DNA of 37,905 bases from contig JAFVAI010000041.1 of the NCBI GenBank assembly GCA_017480545.1, forward strand, positions 1-37,905, in the 5' to 3' direction. The notes under the pieces were generated by a model, which saw only the letters and a list, made by a program, of their open reading frames with translations, ran no database searches and was not told the origin of the DNA. A program made the position numbers and the translations under genes. Origin of the DNA: Schwartzia sp. (in: firmicutes). Lineage in GTDB: Bacteria > Bacillota > Negativicutes > Selenomonadales > Selenomonadaceae. Positions 17,049-26,162 of the stretch are shown one piece after another (positions within the stretch are counted from its first letter, which is position 1; every line of letters begins with the position of its first letter).

Positions 17049-18800
17049 TTACTCCATGGAGAAAACCTTTTTTCCCTCGAAGTAGGTCGCCGCAGGCTTT
17101 GCCGTGTGGATCTCCTTTTCGGGGCAAGTCAATACGTCCTTGTCCACGAGGAGGAAGTCTGCGTATTTTCCTGTGCGGATGCTGCCCCGCTCATTCTCGA
17201 TGAACATTTGCCTCGCGCAGTTGATGGTCATGGCGGTGAGAGCCTGCTCACGAGTGACGAGCTCTTCCGTCCAAATGGGTTTTCCTCCCTCCTGGGGATA
17301 TGTCCCGGTCACGGCGATTTCCATGATGCCGAAGGGATCGTCGGCGCTGCCGGAAAGGGCGGGATAGTCCGAGTGGATGGAGACGGGGATGCCATAGTCA
17401 AAAAAGCTCTTCATAGGATATGCCTTCGTCGCCATCACTGCGGGAAGCATTTTCGGCAGTTCCTTTTGTGCTTCATCGCTGAAATGGTGCCAAGTAATCC
17501 CAGAAGTGACATAGATGTTGTGGTCGGCCATACGCTGATAATCCGGCTCATCCACGTTGCGCACATGCACAAGGGTATTGCGCATTTCGTCCTTTCCGCC
17601 GTTGACGAAAGCGTTGACGACAGTGCGGACGCCCTTGTTGCCCATGACATGAACGTGAAGGGTCAACCCCTGCGCATTGGCCTTGCGGGTAATTTCCGTC
17701 AGCCCTTCTTCATCCCAGTTGGCGATCCCCTGGCTGCCGTTGATATACAGAGGGTCTATTAAACCGGTGCCGCTTTCCACCGTGCCGTCCAAGAGAATCT
17801 TGATCCATCCGGGAATCACTCGCTTGGAAGCGAATTTCTTGGCGTCTACTGCCCTGCCAAGCGCCTCGTCCATATCCATCCAGCTCTCGATTTCATAAGG
17901 CAGGCCCGCCACGAAGTGCAATTTTCCGGCCTTGTCCATTTGCTGAAGTGCCTTGTAGTAATTGTTGTTCACGAAATAGTTGCCCCAGCCCTCGTGGTAC
18001 ATCGTGTACCCTTCCGACAGCATACGGTGCTCGATGTCGGTCAAGTTGGACAGGGCCATGTCGAGGGAATACAGGTTCTCATGGTCTATGAACTGGCGCA
18101 CATAGGTCTGCGCCTGCTCCGACAGGAAGCCCGTGGGCGTACCGTCTGCTCCGATCTCGATCACGCCGCCTTTGATCTCTTTTTTGAGCACGGTGCCGTC
18201 TTCCTTCATAATGCCCGCGTGGACCAGCATCAGGGTGTTCGTTATGGCCTTGTGGCATTCATCGTCCAAAAAATAGACAGGAATGTCGCTGCAAACGGCG
18301 TCAATTTCCTGGCGGGTCGGGATATGGGACTGGAAGCTCGTAAGGCTCCAGCCTTGGCCAAAGACCGCTTTTGCGCCGCTTTCCCTTGCCTGCTTGACGG
18401 CGGCGGGAAGAATTTCCGTCATGAACTTCTGCGGATCGGTATCCATATCCACCATGGTGCCGACCGTTTGCAGGGCATAGCCCAGCATATAATGGGCGTG
18501 GCCGTTGCCGCAGCCGGGCATCACAAGCCCTTTCCCGGTGTAATCCAGCACTTCCGTCCTGCCGTTTTCCACGAACGCCCCGGCGCCCTTCTTGTCGCCG
18601 ACGTAGACATATTTGCCGTCCTTCACGGCAAAGGCTTCCGCCAGTTGGTTGTTTTCGGATGTGAATATCTTGCCGTAGACCACGAGGTCGGCAGCGGGCT
18701 TTTCGCTTCCGCTGGCGAGCATACACGTCCCGAGGATGGCGCAGACCATCACGAGGCATGACAGCAGCTTCATCATGCGCGTGTGAACAGATTGTCTCAT
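17049..18800 (-). CDS. Exported YtcJ-like amidohydrolase
   Basis: Three ATGs in a row lie at 18806, 18803 and 18800. The last has the best spacing (seven bases) from AGAGGAG and gives 583 residues. The N-terminus is a signal sequence (MKLLSCLVMVCAILGTCMLASG). The Cys after LGT is only a poor lipobox, so a soluble periplasmic product is more likely than a lipoprotein. Motifs: AVKDGKYVYVG, GCGNGHAHYM (metal), KILLDGTVESGTGL, LHVHVMGNKGVR, LVHVRNVDEPDYQR and IHSDYPALSG. The usual Asp before the first HxH is Asn (GNGHAH), a small deviation. It is transcribed from a boxed promoter about 350 bases upstream, with a structured repeat in the leader. Confidence 0.88.
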   Translation of the reverse strand: MRQSVHTRMMKLLSCLVMVCAILGTCMLASGSEKPAADLVVYGKIFTSENNQLAEAFAVKDGKYVYVGDKKGAGAFVENGRTEVLDYTGKGLVMPGCGNGHAHYMLGYALQTVGTMVDMDTDPQKFMTEILPAAVKQARESGAKAVFGQGWSLTSFQSHIPTRQEIDAVCSDIPVYFLDDECHKAITNTLMLVHAGIMKEDGTVLKKEIKGGVIEIGADGTPTGFLSEQAQTYVRQFIDHENLYSLDMALSNLTDIEHRMLSEGYTMYHEGWGNYFVNNNYYKALQQMDKAGKLHFVAGLPYEIESWMDMDEALGRAVDAKKFASKRVIPGWIKILLDGTVESGTGLIDPLYINGSQGIANWDEEGLTEITRKANAQGLTLHVHVMGNKGVRTVVNAFVNGGKDEMRNTLVHVRNVDEPDYQRMADHNIYVTSGITWHHFSDEAQKELPKMLPAVMATKAYPMKSFFDYGIPVSIHSDYPALSGSADDPFGIMEIAVTGTYPQEGGKPIWTEELVTREQALTAMTINCARQMFIENERGSIRTGKYADFLLVDKDVLTCPEKEIHTAKPAATYFEGKKVFSME

Positions 18801-18914
18801 CATCATTCTCCTCTTTTCCTTCCAATTTCATAGAGATGACGCAACGCTTTCAGGTTTTCTTCGGGTCATTTTGCAGCACGGCATCACAACCTTTCTGTTA
18901 TATATATCTTGATT

Positions 18915-19066
18915 GATTCTTGCCTTCCCCTTTGAGGGGAAGGTGTCAGCCGAAGGCTGACGGATGAGGTGTGAAACGCAACGATGAACGAAAGCGAAAC
19001 ATTTCGTTTCCACCTCACCCGTCGCCCTACGGGCGCCACCCTCCCCTCAAGGGGAGGGCAAGGATA
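18915..19066. repeat. Structured inverted-repeat element in the leader of the exported amidohydrolase
   Basis: Its outer arms each form a hairpin and also pair with each other: CTTCCCCTTTGAGGGGAAGG on the left and CCTCCCCTCAAGGGGAGGG on the right. Next to them are GTCAGCCGAAGGCTGAC and GTCGCCCTACGGGCG. The middle holds AACGAAAGCGAAACATTTCG. The architecture resembles the elements at 16879 and 20687, but the ends differ. It lies between the boxed promoter (19146-19195) and the start codon, so the transcript should carry it. Confidence 0.7.
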
Positions 19067-19145
19067 TTGGCAAGTTTTAATCAAGAACTATATAATTATG
19101 AATACGGGATGATTTCTCCATGATTTTCATGGACATATTTTATAC

Positions 19146-19195
19146 ATTATCTCATTTTTTATTTTTTCAAGCAACGAGGCGTTCCAGAATGTCAC
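19146..19195 (-). promoter_or_regulatory. Promoter with upstream 15-base box (exported amidohydrolase)
   Basis: Minus strand: box GTGACATTCTGGAAC (19181-19195), 6 bases, -35 TTGCTT (19169-19174), 17 bases, -10 GATAAT (19146-19151). The spacer is A/T-rich. The predicted start is near 19139. The box differs at one base from the two other copies. Confidence 0.6.
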
Positions 19196-19237
19196 ACCGT
19201 CGCCCCCTCGCCACCGATGAAACAGGGATTTTCCCAT

Positions 19238-19276
19238 AAAAAAGTTGCCCCCATACAAAATGACGGGCAACTTTTT
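19238..19276. terminator. Intrinsic terminator of the Ntn hydrolase gene
   Basis: AAAAAGTTGCCC and GGGCAACTTTTT pair around a 14-base loop, with A and T runs on both sides. It lies about 75 bases after the minus-strand stop at 19353, and separates that gene from the next boxed promoter. Confidence 0.8.
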
Positions 19277-19352
19277 CGTTCCTGCAAACCTTATGTCTTG
19301 TAAACTTCCCGCACGGTTGGACGTGTGGGCTTCGAGGGAGTGCGAACGGCTT

Positions 19353-20537
19353 TCATTCGTTCAGCTTGAAGTCGTAATGCGTGGAATAATCCTCCTGGAT
19401 GTTCAAGCGGAGCGTCCTGTTCGCGAGGTCGTAAACCGCTGTGTGCCAGGTCTGCCAGAAATTATTGGGCTGGATGTTCCTGTCGTGCAGTTTGTAGGTG
19501 TCAAAGCCGTACTGCGTAGCTGTCTTGAAATCCATAGGCGCGTTCGCGATTGTCAGGTTGCCTTCGTTGTACTCCGTATACCAGAACGGGTTCGTGTCAG
19601 CCTCATAAGCCTGGGTATATTTCACGCGCTCCATCAGGCGGGACATTCCCTCGGCGGACTGCCCGCCCTCCGCGTAATGCTCCTTCAGGATGGCGTAACG
19701 CTCAACGCCGCATGCATGGGGCGTAAGGACGGGGAACCCCTCATAGGTTTTTCCCACGGCTGTCTGCCCTTTCTGCGCCGCGTACTTGGAGTATTTGGAG
19801 TAGCTGCCGTAGTTGACATAAAAATTGGTCATGATGTTGTCCGTGTCGTTTCTGGCAACAAGCTCGCCGTCGATACACTCGATAATATAAGTTTCTTTCT
19901 CGTCAGAGAGCATCCAGTGAAGCCCCCATGTGCCATAACCGCCGTAAATGTCCATATTCTTCAGCAGCTCTACGCCATGGGCGGCGGATTTCGCGTGGTC
20001 GAGCACGTAGCGGACGACCGCGACGGCGTGGATGCGCGGCTTGCCGTAATTGGTCGAGAGCAACGTAGCGAAGTCCAAGTCGATGGCAGGGGCGACGTTG
20101 CAGTTCATGGCCACGCCGTTTTCATTGATGCCGTCAAAAGTCAGGTTTGGCATTGCGAGCAAGTCGGCTTCAGAAACATTGTCAACCTCATTGGATTTCA
20201 GCGTGAGAATCGCGGCCAGCCCTATGCTCGCGTAACGTCCCTCGGACTCTTTCGCGGCAACCTTGATTACGAATTCCGGTACGTCGGCGTAATCGAGATC
20301 CAAGTTGCGGCCGTAGAAGTTCCCGTTGCGCACAGCGGAGCACGCGAAGCCGGTCTTGACCTTTTCGCCCGTCGCAAGGTTGGGCGTGTAGTCGGAGTAT
20401 TCCATGTAGTACAGGTAATCGGCCAGTTTCTTCGGGGCTGTGAAGGGGGCTGCCTGCGCCGCCGAAACGCATACGGCGAAACTGAAAGCCATAAGCGCGG
20501 TCACGAAAAGGCGGAACGCTTTTTTCGAGAGATTCAT
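19353..20537 (-). CDS. Exported Ntn-type linear amide C-N hydrolase (choloylglycine hydrolase-like)
   Basis: 394 residues; ATG at 20537 with AGGAGGAG upstream. A signal peptide covers residues 1-30 (cleavage near AQAA). The candidate N-terminal nucleophile is Cys66 in KTGFACSAVRNGNFYGRNLDLDY, which matches the C...G.NFYGRNLD start of the bile-salt-hydrolase/penicillin-V-acylase group. Further family blocks are FDGINENGVAMNCNV, GLHWMLSDEKETYIIE and MTNFYVNYG. To expose Cys66 the protein must lose about 35 residues beyond the signal peptide, an unusually long N-extension. The likely substrate is an N-acyl amide such as a conjugated bile acid, penicillin V or an acyl amino acid; the sequence alone cannot tell. 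It has its own boxed promoter and terminator. Confidence 0.82.
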   Translation of the reverse strand: MNLSKKAFRLFVTALMAFSFAVCVSAAQAAPFTAPKKLADYLYYMEYSDYTPNLATGEKVKTGFACSAVRNGNFYGRNLDLDYADVPEFVIKVAAKESEGRYASIGLAAILTLKSNEVDNVSEADLLAMPNLTFDGINENGVAMNCNVAPAIDLDFATLLSTNYGKPRIHAVAVVRYVLDHAKSAAHGVELLKNMDIYGGYGTWGLHWMLSDEKETYIIECIDGELVARNDTDNIMTNFYVNYGSYSKYSKYAAQKGQTAVGKTYEGFPVLTPHACGVERYAILKEHYAEGGQSAEGMSRLMERVKYTQAYEADTNPFWYTEYNEGNLTIANAPMDFKTATQYGFDTYKLHDRNIQPNNFWQTWHTAVYDLANRTLRLNIQEDYSTHYDFKLNE

Positions 20538-20589
20538 TGTATCTCCTCCTCATATTACTTTTTTGCCCTGTTCGGGCTTTACGCCTTAG

Positions 20590-20638
20590 TTTATATTTGT
20601 TCGGACATCATAGTCAATGGGGGGTTCCAGATTGTCAC
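20590..20638 (-). promoter_or_regulatory. Promoter with upstream 15-base box (Ntn hydrolase)
   Basis: Minus strand: box GTGACAATCTGGAAC (20624-20638), 6 bases, -35 TTGACT (20612-20617), 16 bases, -10 TATAAA (20590-20595). The predicted start is near 20583, about 45 bases before the ATG. The box is identical to the one before tpsB. Confidence 0.65.
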
Positions 20639-20686
20639 GCCTTCTTTGCGAAAGGGTTCTTGCTTTTGCGGTTTTATGTGGGTAAA

Positions 20687-20850
20687 CTAAAGGGTACCTC
20701 TAAAAACTTGTTTTCGGACTCCCCCCGTCAGCTTCGCTGACACCCCCCTCAAAGAGGGGGGCTTGTATTGACGTGTTTTTCAGCCTCCCTCTTTGAGGGA
20801 GGTGTCAGCCCGCAGGGCTGACGGAGGGAGTTTTTAGAGGTTCCCTAAAG
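20687..20850. repeat. Structured inverted-repeat element, copy B
   Basis: Ends CTAAAGGGTACCTCTAAAAACT and AGTTTTTAGAGGTTCCCTAAAG are 22-base inverted repeats with three mismatches. Inside are GTCAGCTTCGCTGAC, CCCCCCTC...GAGGGGGG, CCTCCCTC...GAGGGAGG and GTCAGCCCGCAGGGCTGAC. Compared with copy A the last arm is different in sequence but still pairs. It ends 32 bases before the ATG of the regulator gene at 20883, so it is probably in that gene's leader or promoter region. Confidence 0.85.
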
Positions 20851-20882
20851 GAAATGAAGCACTAAGGAAAAGAGAAACAGAA

Positions 20883-21482
20883 ATGAATATACTGTTTGCA
20901 GAAACCTTGAAAAAAATACGGATCGACAAGGGCATTTCGCAGCGGGAGCTGGCGGAACGGATGTATGTAAACCGTTCCACGGTGGCCCGCTGGGAAAGCG
21001 GCAACCGCCTGCCGGACGCCGTGATGATTTCCCGCCTCGCCCACTGCCTCGGGATCGACATCCATACGCTACTTTCGGCGGCGGCGGAAAGCGACGACGC
21101 CCCGAATGTCATCCTGGTGGACGACAAAAAACTGTTTCTCTCGGGCGCCCTGCCCGTTTTGGAAGAAATCATGCCGGACGCTGCCATCACGGGATTTACC
21201 CGTCCGTCGGAAGCCATCGAGTACGCAAAGGCAAGCCGGATCGCGCTGGCCTTTCTCGATATCGAGATGGGAGCGACGAACGGGCTTGACCTTTGCCGCA
21301 CATTGCTTTCCATCAATCCCCGCACCAACGTGGTGTATCTGACCGCGCACGTCGAGTATTCCTTTGACGCGTGGGGCACCGGGGCCAGCGGCTTTCTCCT
21401 GAAGCCGATTACGCCGGAAGCCGTCCGGGCGCAGCTCAAAAATCTTCGGTATCCGTTTTCGGGGAGGGGATCGAATGAATGA
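20883..21482 (+). CDS. XRE-type HTH plus receiver-domain response regulator
   Basis: 199 residues. Residues 5-62 are an XRE/Cro helix-turn-helix (GISQRELAERMYVNRSTVARWESG). Residues 75-190 are a CheY-like receiver domain with Asp80/Asp81 (VILVDDKKL), phosphoacceptor Asp126 (LAFLDIEMG), Thr154 (VYLTAH) and Lys174 (FLLKPI), so it looks phosphorylatable. DNA-binding before receiver is the reverse of most response regulators. The gene overlaps the following kinase gene by 8 bases, so the two form a phosphorelay pair. It is divergent from the boxed promoter of the Ntn hydrolase and is the best local candidate to bind that box, though not shown. The ribosome binding site is weak (AAGGAAAAGAG). Confidence 0.85.
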   Translation: MNILFAETLKKIRIDKGISQRELAERMYVNRSTVARWESGNRLPDAVMISRLAHCLGIDIHTLLSAAAESDDAPNVILVDDKKLFLSGALPVLEEIMPDAAITGFTRPSEAIEYAKASRIALAFLDIEMGATNGLDLCRTLLSINPRTNVVYLTAHVEYSFDAWGTGASGFLLKPITPEAVRAQLKNLRYPFSGRGSNE

Positions 21483-22737
21483 CTGGCTGGATCTGCTCAA
21501 TTTCGGCGTGAACAGCGCGATGCTGGCATTGACCGCGCTGGGAGTGGGAATTGCCGCCATCATGCCCGGCACGGACCGATGGAACCAGCGCTTTTTCATG
21601 GCCCTGTTTTCCGCAATCCTGTTGCTCTTGGCAACCGCCCACTTGGATGTGCTGACTTACAAAAATCCAAGCATGGCAACAGCGGGAAAAATCGCCGTCT
21701 ATTTCGAGTACCTCCTCCTCCCGTTGCCGATGCCGATGTTCACGGCTTACCTCTTGCACACCTGCGGGGAACGATGGCAAAGGAGCGCGATGTTCCGTGC
21801 CGCGCTCGCGATTTTTTGTTTTTACTTCCTCCTGCTGGGCGTCGCCCAATGCACGACTTTCCTGTACACCGTTACGCCCGACAATCAGTTTGTCCGCGGG
21901 CCATGGCATTCCCTGCTGATGGCTCTCATGATCCTGCCCATGCTTCTCAATCTGGCCGGCGTCATCCGGCGGCGCCACAGCCTCCCCAAAAAATACTATG
22001 GCTCCTTCCTCGTCTATCTGCTTTCCCCGACAGTTGCCTTGATGATCCACACATTTTTCTTCTCCCCTACGCTCGTGTTCATCGGCGTGGTTGTTTCCGC
22101 GTTTGCCATGTTCGCCATTATCCTGCGCGACCAGATGGACCGGTATATGCGCCAGCAGCGGGAAATTGCCCATCAGCGCGCCAGCATCATGGTGCTTGAG
22201 ATGCGGCCCCACTTCATTTACAATGCCATGATGAGCATCTACTACCTTTGCGCGCGTGACCCCAAGAAGGCGCAGCAAGTCACGCTGGATTTCACCACGT
22301 ACCTCCGCAAAAACTTTACCGCCATTGCCAGCGAGGACACCGTGCCCTTTTCCGACGAGCTGGAACACACCCGCGCTTACCTCGCCGTGGAGCAGGTACA
22401 GTTCGAGGACGGGCTTTTCGTGGAATATGACACGCCGCACAAAGGATTCCGTGTGCCGCCGCTGACGCTCCAGCCCATCGTGGAGAACGCCGTCAAGCAT
22501 GGCATGAACCCGGAAAACGCGCCGCTCCGTATTGCCATCCGGACCCGGGCGACGGGCGCCGGCAGCGAAATCGTCGTGGAAGACAACGGTCCCGGCTTCG
22601 CATCCAGCGACGGCGGCAACGATCCGCATATCGCGCTGGCGAACATACGACAGCGGCTTTCCATGATGTGCGGAGGGCAGCTGGAGATACAGCCCCGCGA
22701 GGACGGCGGGACAGCGGTAAAGGTGACGATTCCCTGA
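21475..22737 (+). CDS. LytS/YesM-like sensor histidine kinase
   Basis: 420 residues. The first 220 carry about seven hydrophobic segments (near 8-30, 38-57, 75-95, 108-130, 145-162, 176-193, 198-215) and no obvious extracellular sensor domain, so the signal is probably sensed in or near the membrane. Residues 225-320 match the His_kinase (PF06580-type) domain, with the phosphoacceptor His246 in EMRPHFIYNAMMSIYYL. The C-terminal HATPase domain has VENAVKHGMNPENAP, VVEDNGPGF and IALANIRQRLSMM. Its partner is the XRE-receiver protein encoded 8 bases in overlap upstream. Family members usually pair with LytTR or AraC regulators; an XRE-receiver partner is less common. Confidence 0.9.
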   Translation: MNDWLDLLNFGVNSAMLALTALGVGIAAIMPGTDRWNQRFFMALFSAILLLLATAHLDVLTYKNPSMATAGKIAVYFEYLLLPLPMPMFTAYLLHTCGERWQRSAMFRAALAIFCFYFLLLGVAQCTTFLYTVTPDNQFVRGPWHSLLMALMILPMLLNLAGVIRRRHSLPKKYYGSFLVYLLSPTVALMIHTFFFSPTLVFIGVVVSAFAMFAIILRDQMDRYMRQQREIAHQRASIMVLEMRPHFIYNAMMSIYYLCARDPKKAQQVTLDFTTYLRKNFTAIASEDTVPFSDELEHTRAYLAVEQVQFEDGLFVEYDTPHKGFRVPPLTLQPIVENAVKHGMNPENAPLRIAIRTRATGAGSEIVVEDNGPGFASSDGGNDPHIALANIRQRLSMMCGGQLEIQPREDGGTAVKVTIP

Positions 22738-22784
22738 TACGCATCTCCCGCAATCTCTGCAAAGATGAAGGAAACACCGAACAG
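22737..22784 (+). repeat. Fragment related to the MITE-like element
   Basis: ATACGCATCTC (22737-22747) followed 20 bases later by AAGGAAACACCGAA (22768-22781). The same two blocks occur in the same order at 6795-6832, and the second block is close to the ends of the element at 29769-29935. It directly follows the stop codon of the kinase gene. Confidence 0.4.
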
Positions 22785-22818
22785 AGATGAGCGTGACATA
22801 AAATACAGGATGACAAAG

Positions 22819-22863
22819 GCGGCTGCCACAGGGAGAAAATGCCTTCTTGCGGCAGCCGCTTTT
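22819..22863 (+). terminator. Intrinsic terminator of the regulator-kinase operon
   Basis: GCGGCTGCC (22819-22827) pairs with GGCAGCCGC (22851-22859), followed by TTTT. The 23-base loop is large but the stem is strong. Confidence 0.75.
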
Positions 22864-22877
22864 CGTGTGCGCGTCTG

Positions 22878-22906
22878 TTGCGCGCCGCCGCATTTGATGT
22901 TATGAT
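22878..22906 (+). promoter_or_regulatory. Promoter of lepA-hemW
   Basis: -35 TTGCGC (22878-22883), 17-base spacer, -10 TATGAT (22901-22906), 31 bases before the lepA start codon. Confidence 0.55.
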
Positions 22907-22936
22907 AGCGGCACGAGGAACAGAAAGGAAGATTTC

Positions 22937-24732
<1,796 letters not shown>

Positions 24733-24733
<1 letters not shown>

Positions 24734-25887
24734 TGAACACGATGAACAAAGAAAATTACGGCGTTTACATCCATATCCCCTTCTGCCGGAAAAAATGCGG
24801 CTACTGCGATTTTCCTTCCGTCGCGGGACGCGAGGCGGATATGGAGGCGTACACGGACGCGCTCTGCAAAGACATCGCGTCGAAACGTGGGGCGCTCTCG
24901 GCGCGCGGCAAAGCGGCGACCCTTTACATCGGCGGCGGTACGCCCACTGCGCTGCCCGTCCCGCTGCTCGCCCGCGTCATCCAAACGGCGCAGGCGTTCA
25001 TTCCGACGACGGACGATTTGGAATTCACCGTCGAAGCGAACCCCGGCACAGTCACGCTTGAAACGATGACCATGCTTTCGACGTTGGGCGTGAACCGCGT
25101 CAGTATCGGCGCGCAGGAGTTCAATGACGCGATTTTGAAACGCATCTGGCGCATCCACACCGCGCAGGACATCCGCGACGCGGTGCGCTGGGCGCGGGCC
25201 GCGCTGATCGTGAACGTCAGCGTCGATTTGATGTACGGCCTGCCGGGGCAGACGATGGACGACCTGAAATGGAGCGTCGGCTCGTCGATGGATCTCGCCG
25301 TCAACCACATTTCCGTTTACGGGCTGACCGTCGAGGACGGCACGCCCTTCGCGCGGGAAAAAGAAAACGGTGCGCTGCATCTCCCTCCCGAGGAAACGGA
25401 AGAAGAAATGTACGACTACCTTGCGGAAACGCTGCCGAAGTTCGGCTTCCGACGCTATGAAATCTCGAACTACGCGCGGCACGATTTCGTCTGCCGCCAC
25501 AACCTCGCCTACTGGCAGGACCTCCCCTATTTCGGCTTCGGCGCGGCGGCGCACTCCTACCACGACGGACGGCGCACCGCGAACACAAAAGACATCGGCG
25601 CGTACATCAAAGCGATTGCGAACGGCGAATCCCCCGCCCACACCGAGGAAACCGTCACGCGGGAAAAGCACGTCGAGGAGTTCTGCTTCCTCGCGCTCCG
25701 CACAGCGGAGGGCATCGACCGGAAGAAATTCGCCGAAACCTTCGGCTGCGAGACGGAAAGCCTCTATGAAAAATCCATCAACGAATTGAAAGCCAAAAAA
25801 TTTCTGGAAGAAACGCCCACACATTTTCGCCTGACGCCCCTCGGCATGAAGTTCGGGAATCAAGCGTTTGCGGCGTTCTTGCTGTAG
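24733..25887 (+). CDS. hemW: HemW, radical-SAM heme chaperone (coproporphyrinogen oxidase-like)
   Basis: 384 residues from an ATG at 24733 that shares its A with the lepA stop (translational coupling). The frame is open further upstream, but that part lies inside lepA. It has the radical-SAM cysteines Cys18, Cys22 and Cys25 in PFCRKKCGYCDF, the GGGTPT motif (YIGGGTPTALP), VEANPGT, GVNRVSIGAQEF and the C-terminal HemN-like winged domain (GFGAAAHSY, TAEGIDRKKFAETFG). HemW binds heme and a 4Fe-4S cluster and is thought to deliver heme; true HemN enzymes are longer and carry an extra N-terminal Cys motif, absent here. Confidence 0.93.
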
Positions 25888-25909
25888 TAAATTGAACTAT
25901 GGACAGACG

Positions 25910-25939
25910 AAAAGGCGGGAAATCATCCCTGCCTTTTTC
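25910..25939 (+). terminator. Intrinsic terminator of lepA-hemW
   Basis: AAAGGCGGG pairs with CCTGCCTTT (one G-T pair) around AAATCATC and runs into TTTTTC, 23 bases after the hemW stop. Confidence 0.8.
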
Positions 25940-25964
25940 TATGTCACAAATACCTTTTGCACAC

Positions 25965-26127
25965 AAAAAGGAGCACGCAGAACGTGCCCCTCGTTTCGGC
26001 AAGGCTATGGCGGGCGTCGCCTCTCCCGCATCTCTCAGGCGCAATATGCCAACGACACATCGCACCCTGTCATGCCATCGGCGTGTGGTCGCAACGAAAT
26101 TTACCACCTCAAAGCCTTGCCTTCGTC
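25965..26127 (-). ncRNA. Candidate structured small RNA, about 163 nt, family not recognised
   Basis: A transcript unit without coding capacity. On the minus strand a near-consensus promoter (26134-26162) is followed by a highly pairable sequence and an intrinsic terminator: GGGGCACG, loop, CGTGCTCC, TTTTT (25965-25990). The body folds as a closed multibranch. The closing stem is GGCAAGGCT (26113-26121) with AGCCTTGCC (25998-26006). Inside are a GTGGT...ACCAC hairpin, a 10-bp stem GCCGATGGCA (26073-26082) with TGTCGTTGGC (26048-26057, several G-U pairs), and GCGGG...CCCGC (26010-26029). A long closing stem with a bubble and side hairpins is compatible with 6S RNA, but I do not recognise conserved 6S sequence. 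It could also be another Negativicutes RNA. Confidence 0.6.
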
Positions 26128-26133
26128 ACGTTA

Positions 26134-26162
26134 ATTATAGCAAAATCACCCTCGTTTGTAAA
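26134..26162 (-). promoter_or_regulatory. Strong promoter of the small RNA
   Basis: Minus strand: -35 TTTACA (26157-26162), 17 bases, extended -10 TGCTATAAT with TATAAT at 26134-26139. It is one of the best promoters in the window. Its upstream half lies inside the 3' end of the PBECR-like gene. Confidence 0.75.

Noticed and set aside
20624..20638. The 15-base box as a VirR box
   Set aside because: It shares CCAG and CAC with the clostridial VirR site, but key bases differ, the known tandem arrangement is missing and the orientation is opposite; the regulator here has no LytTR domain.
25965..26127. Glycine-riboswitch-like phrase on the plus strand (CTCTCAGGC)
   Set aside because: The other conserved aptamer parts are absent, no glycine gene follows, and the promoter and terminator point to transcription of the other strand.
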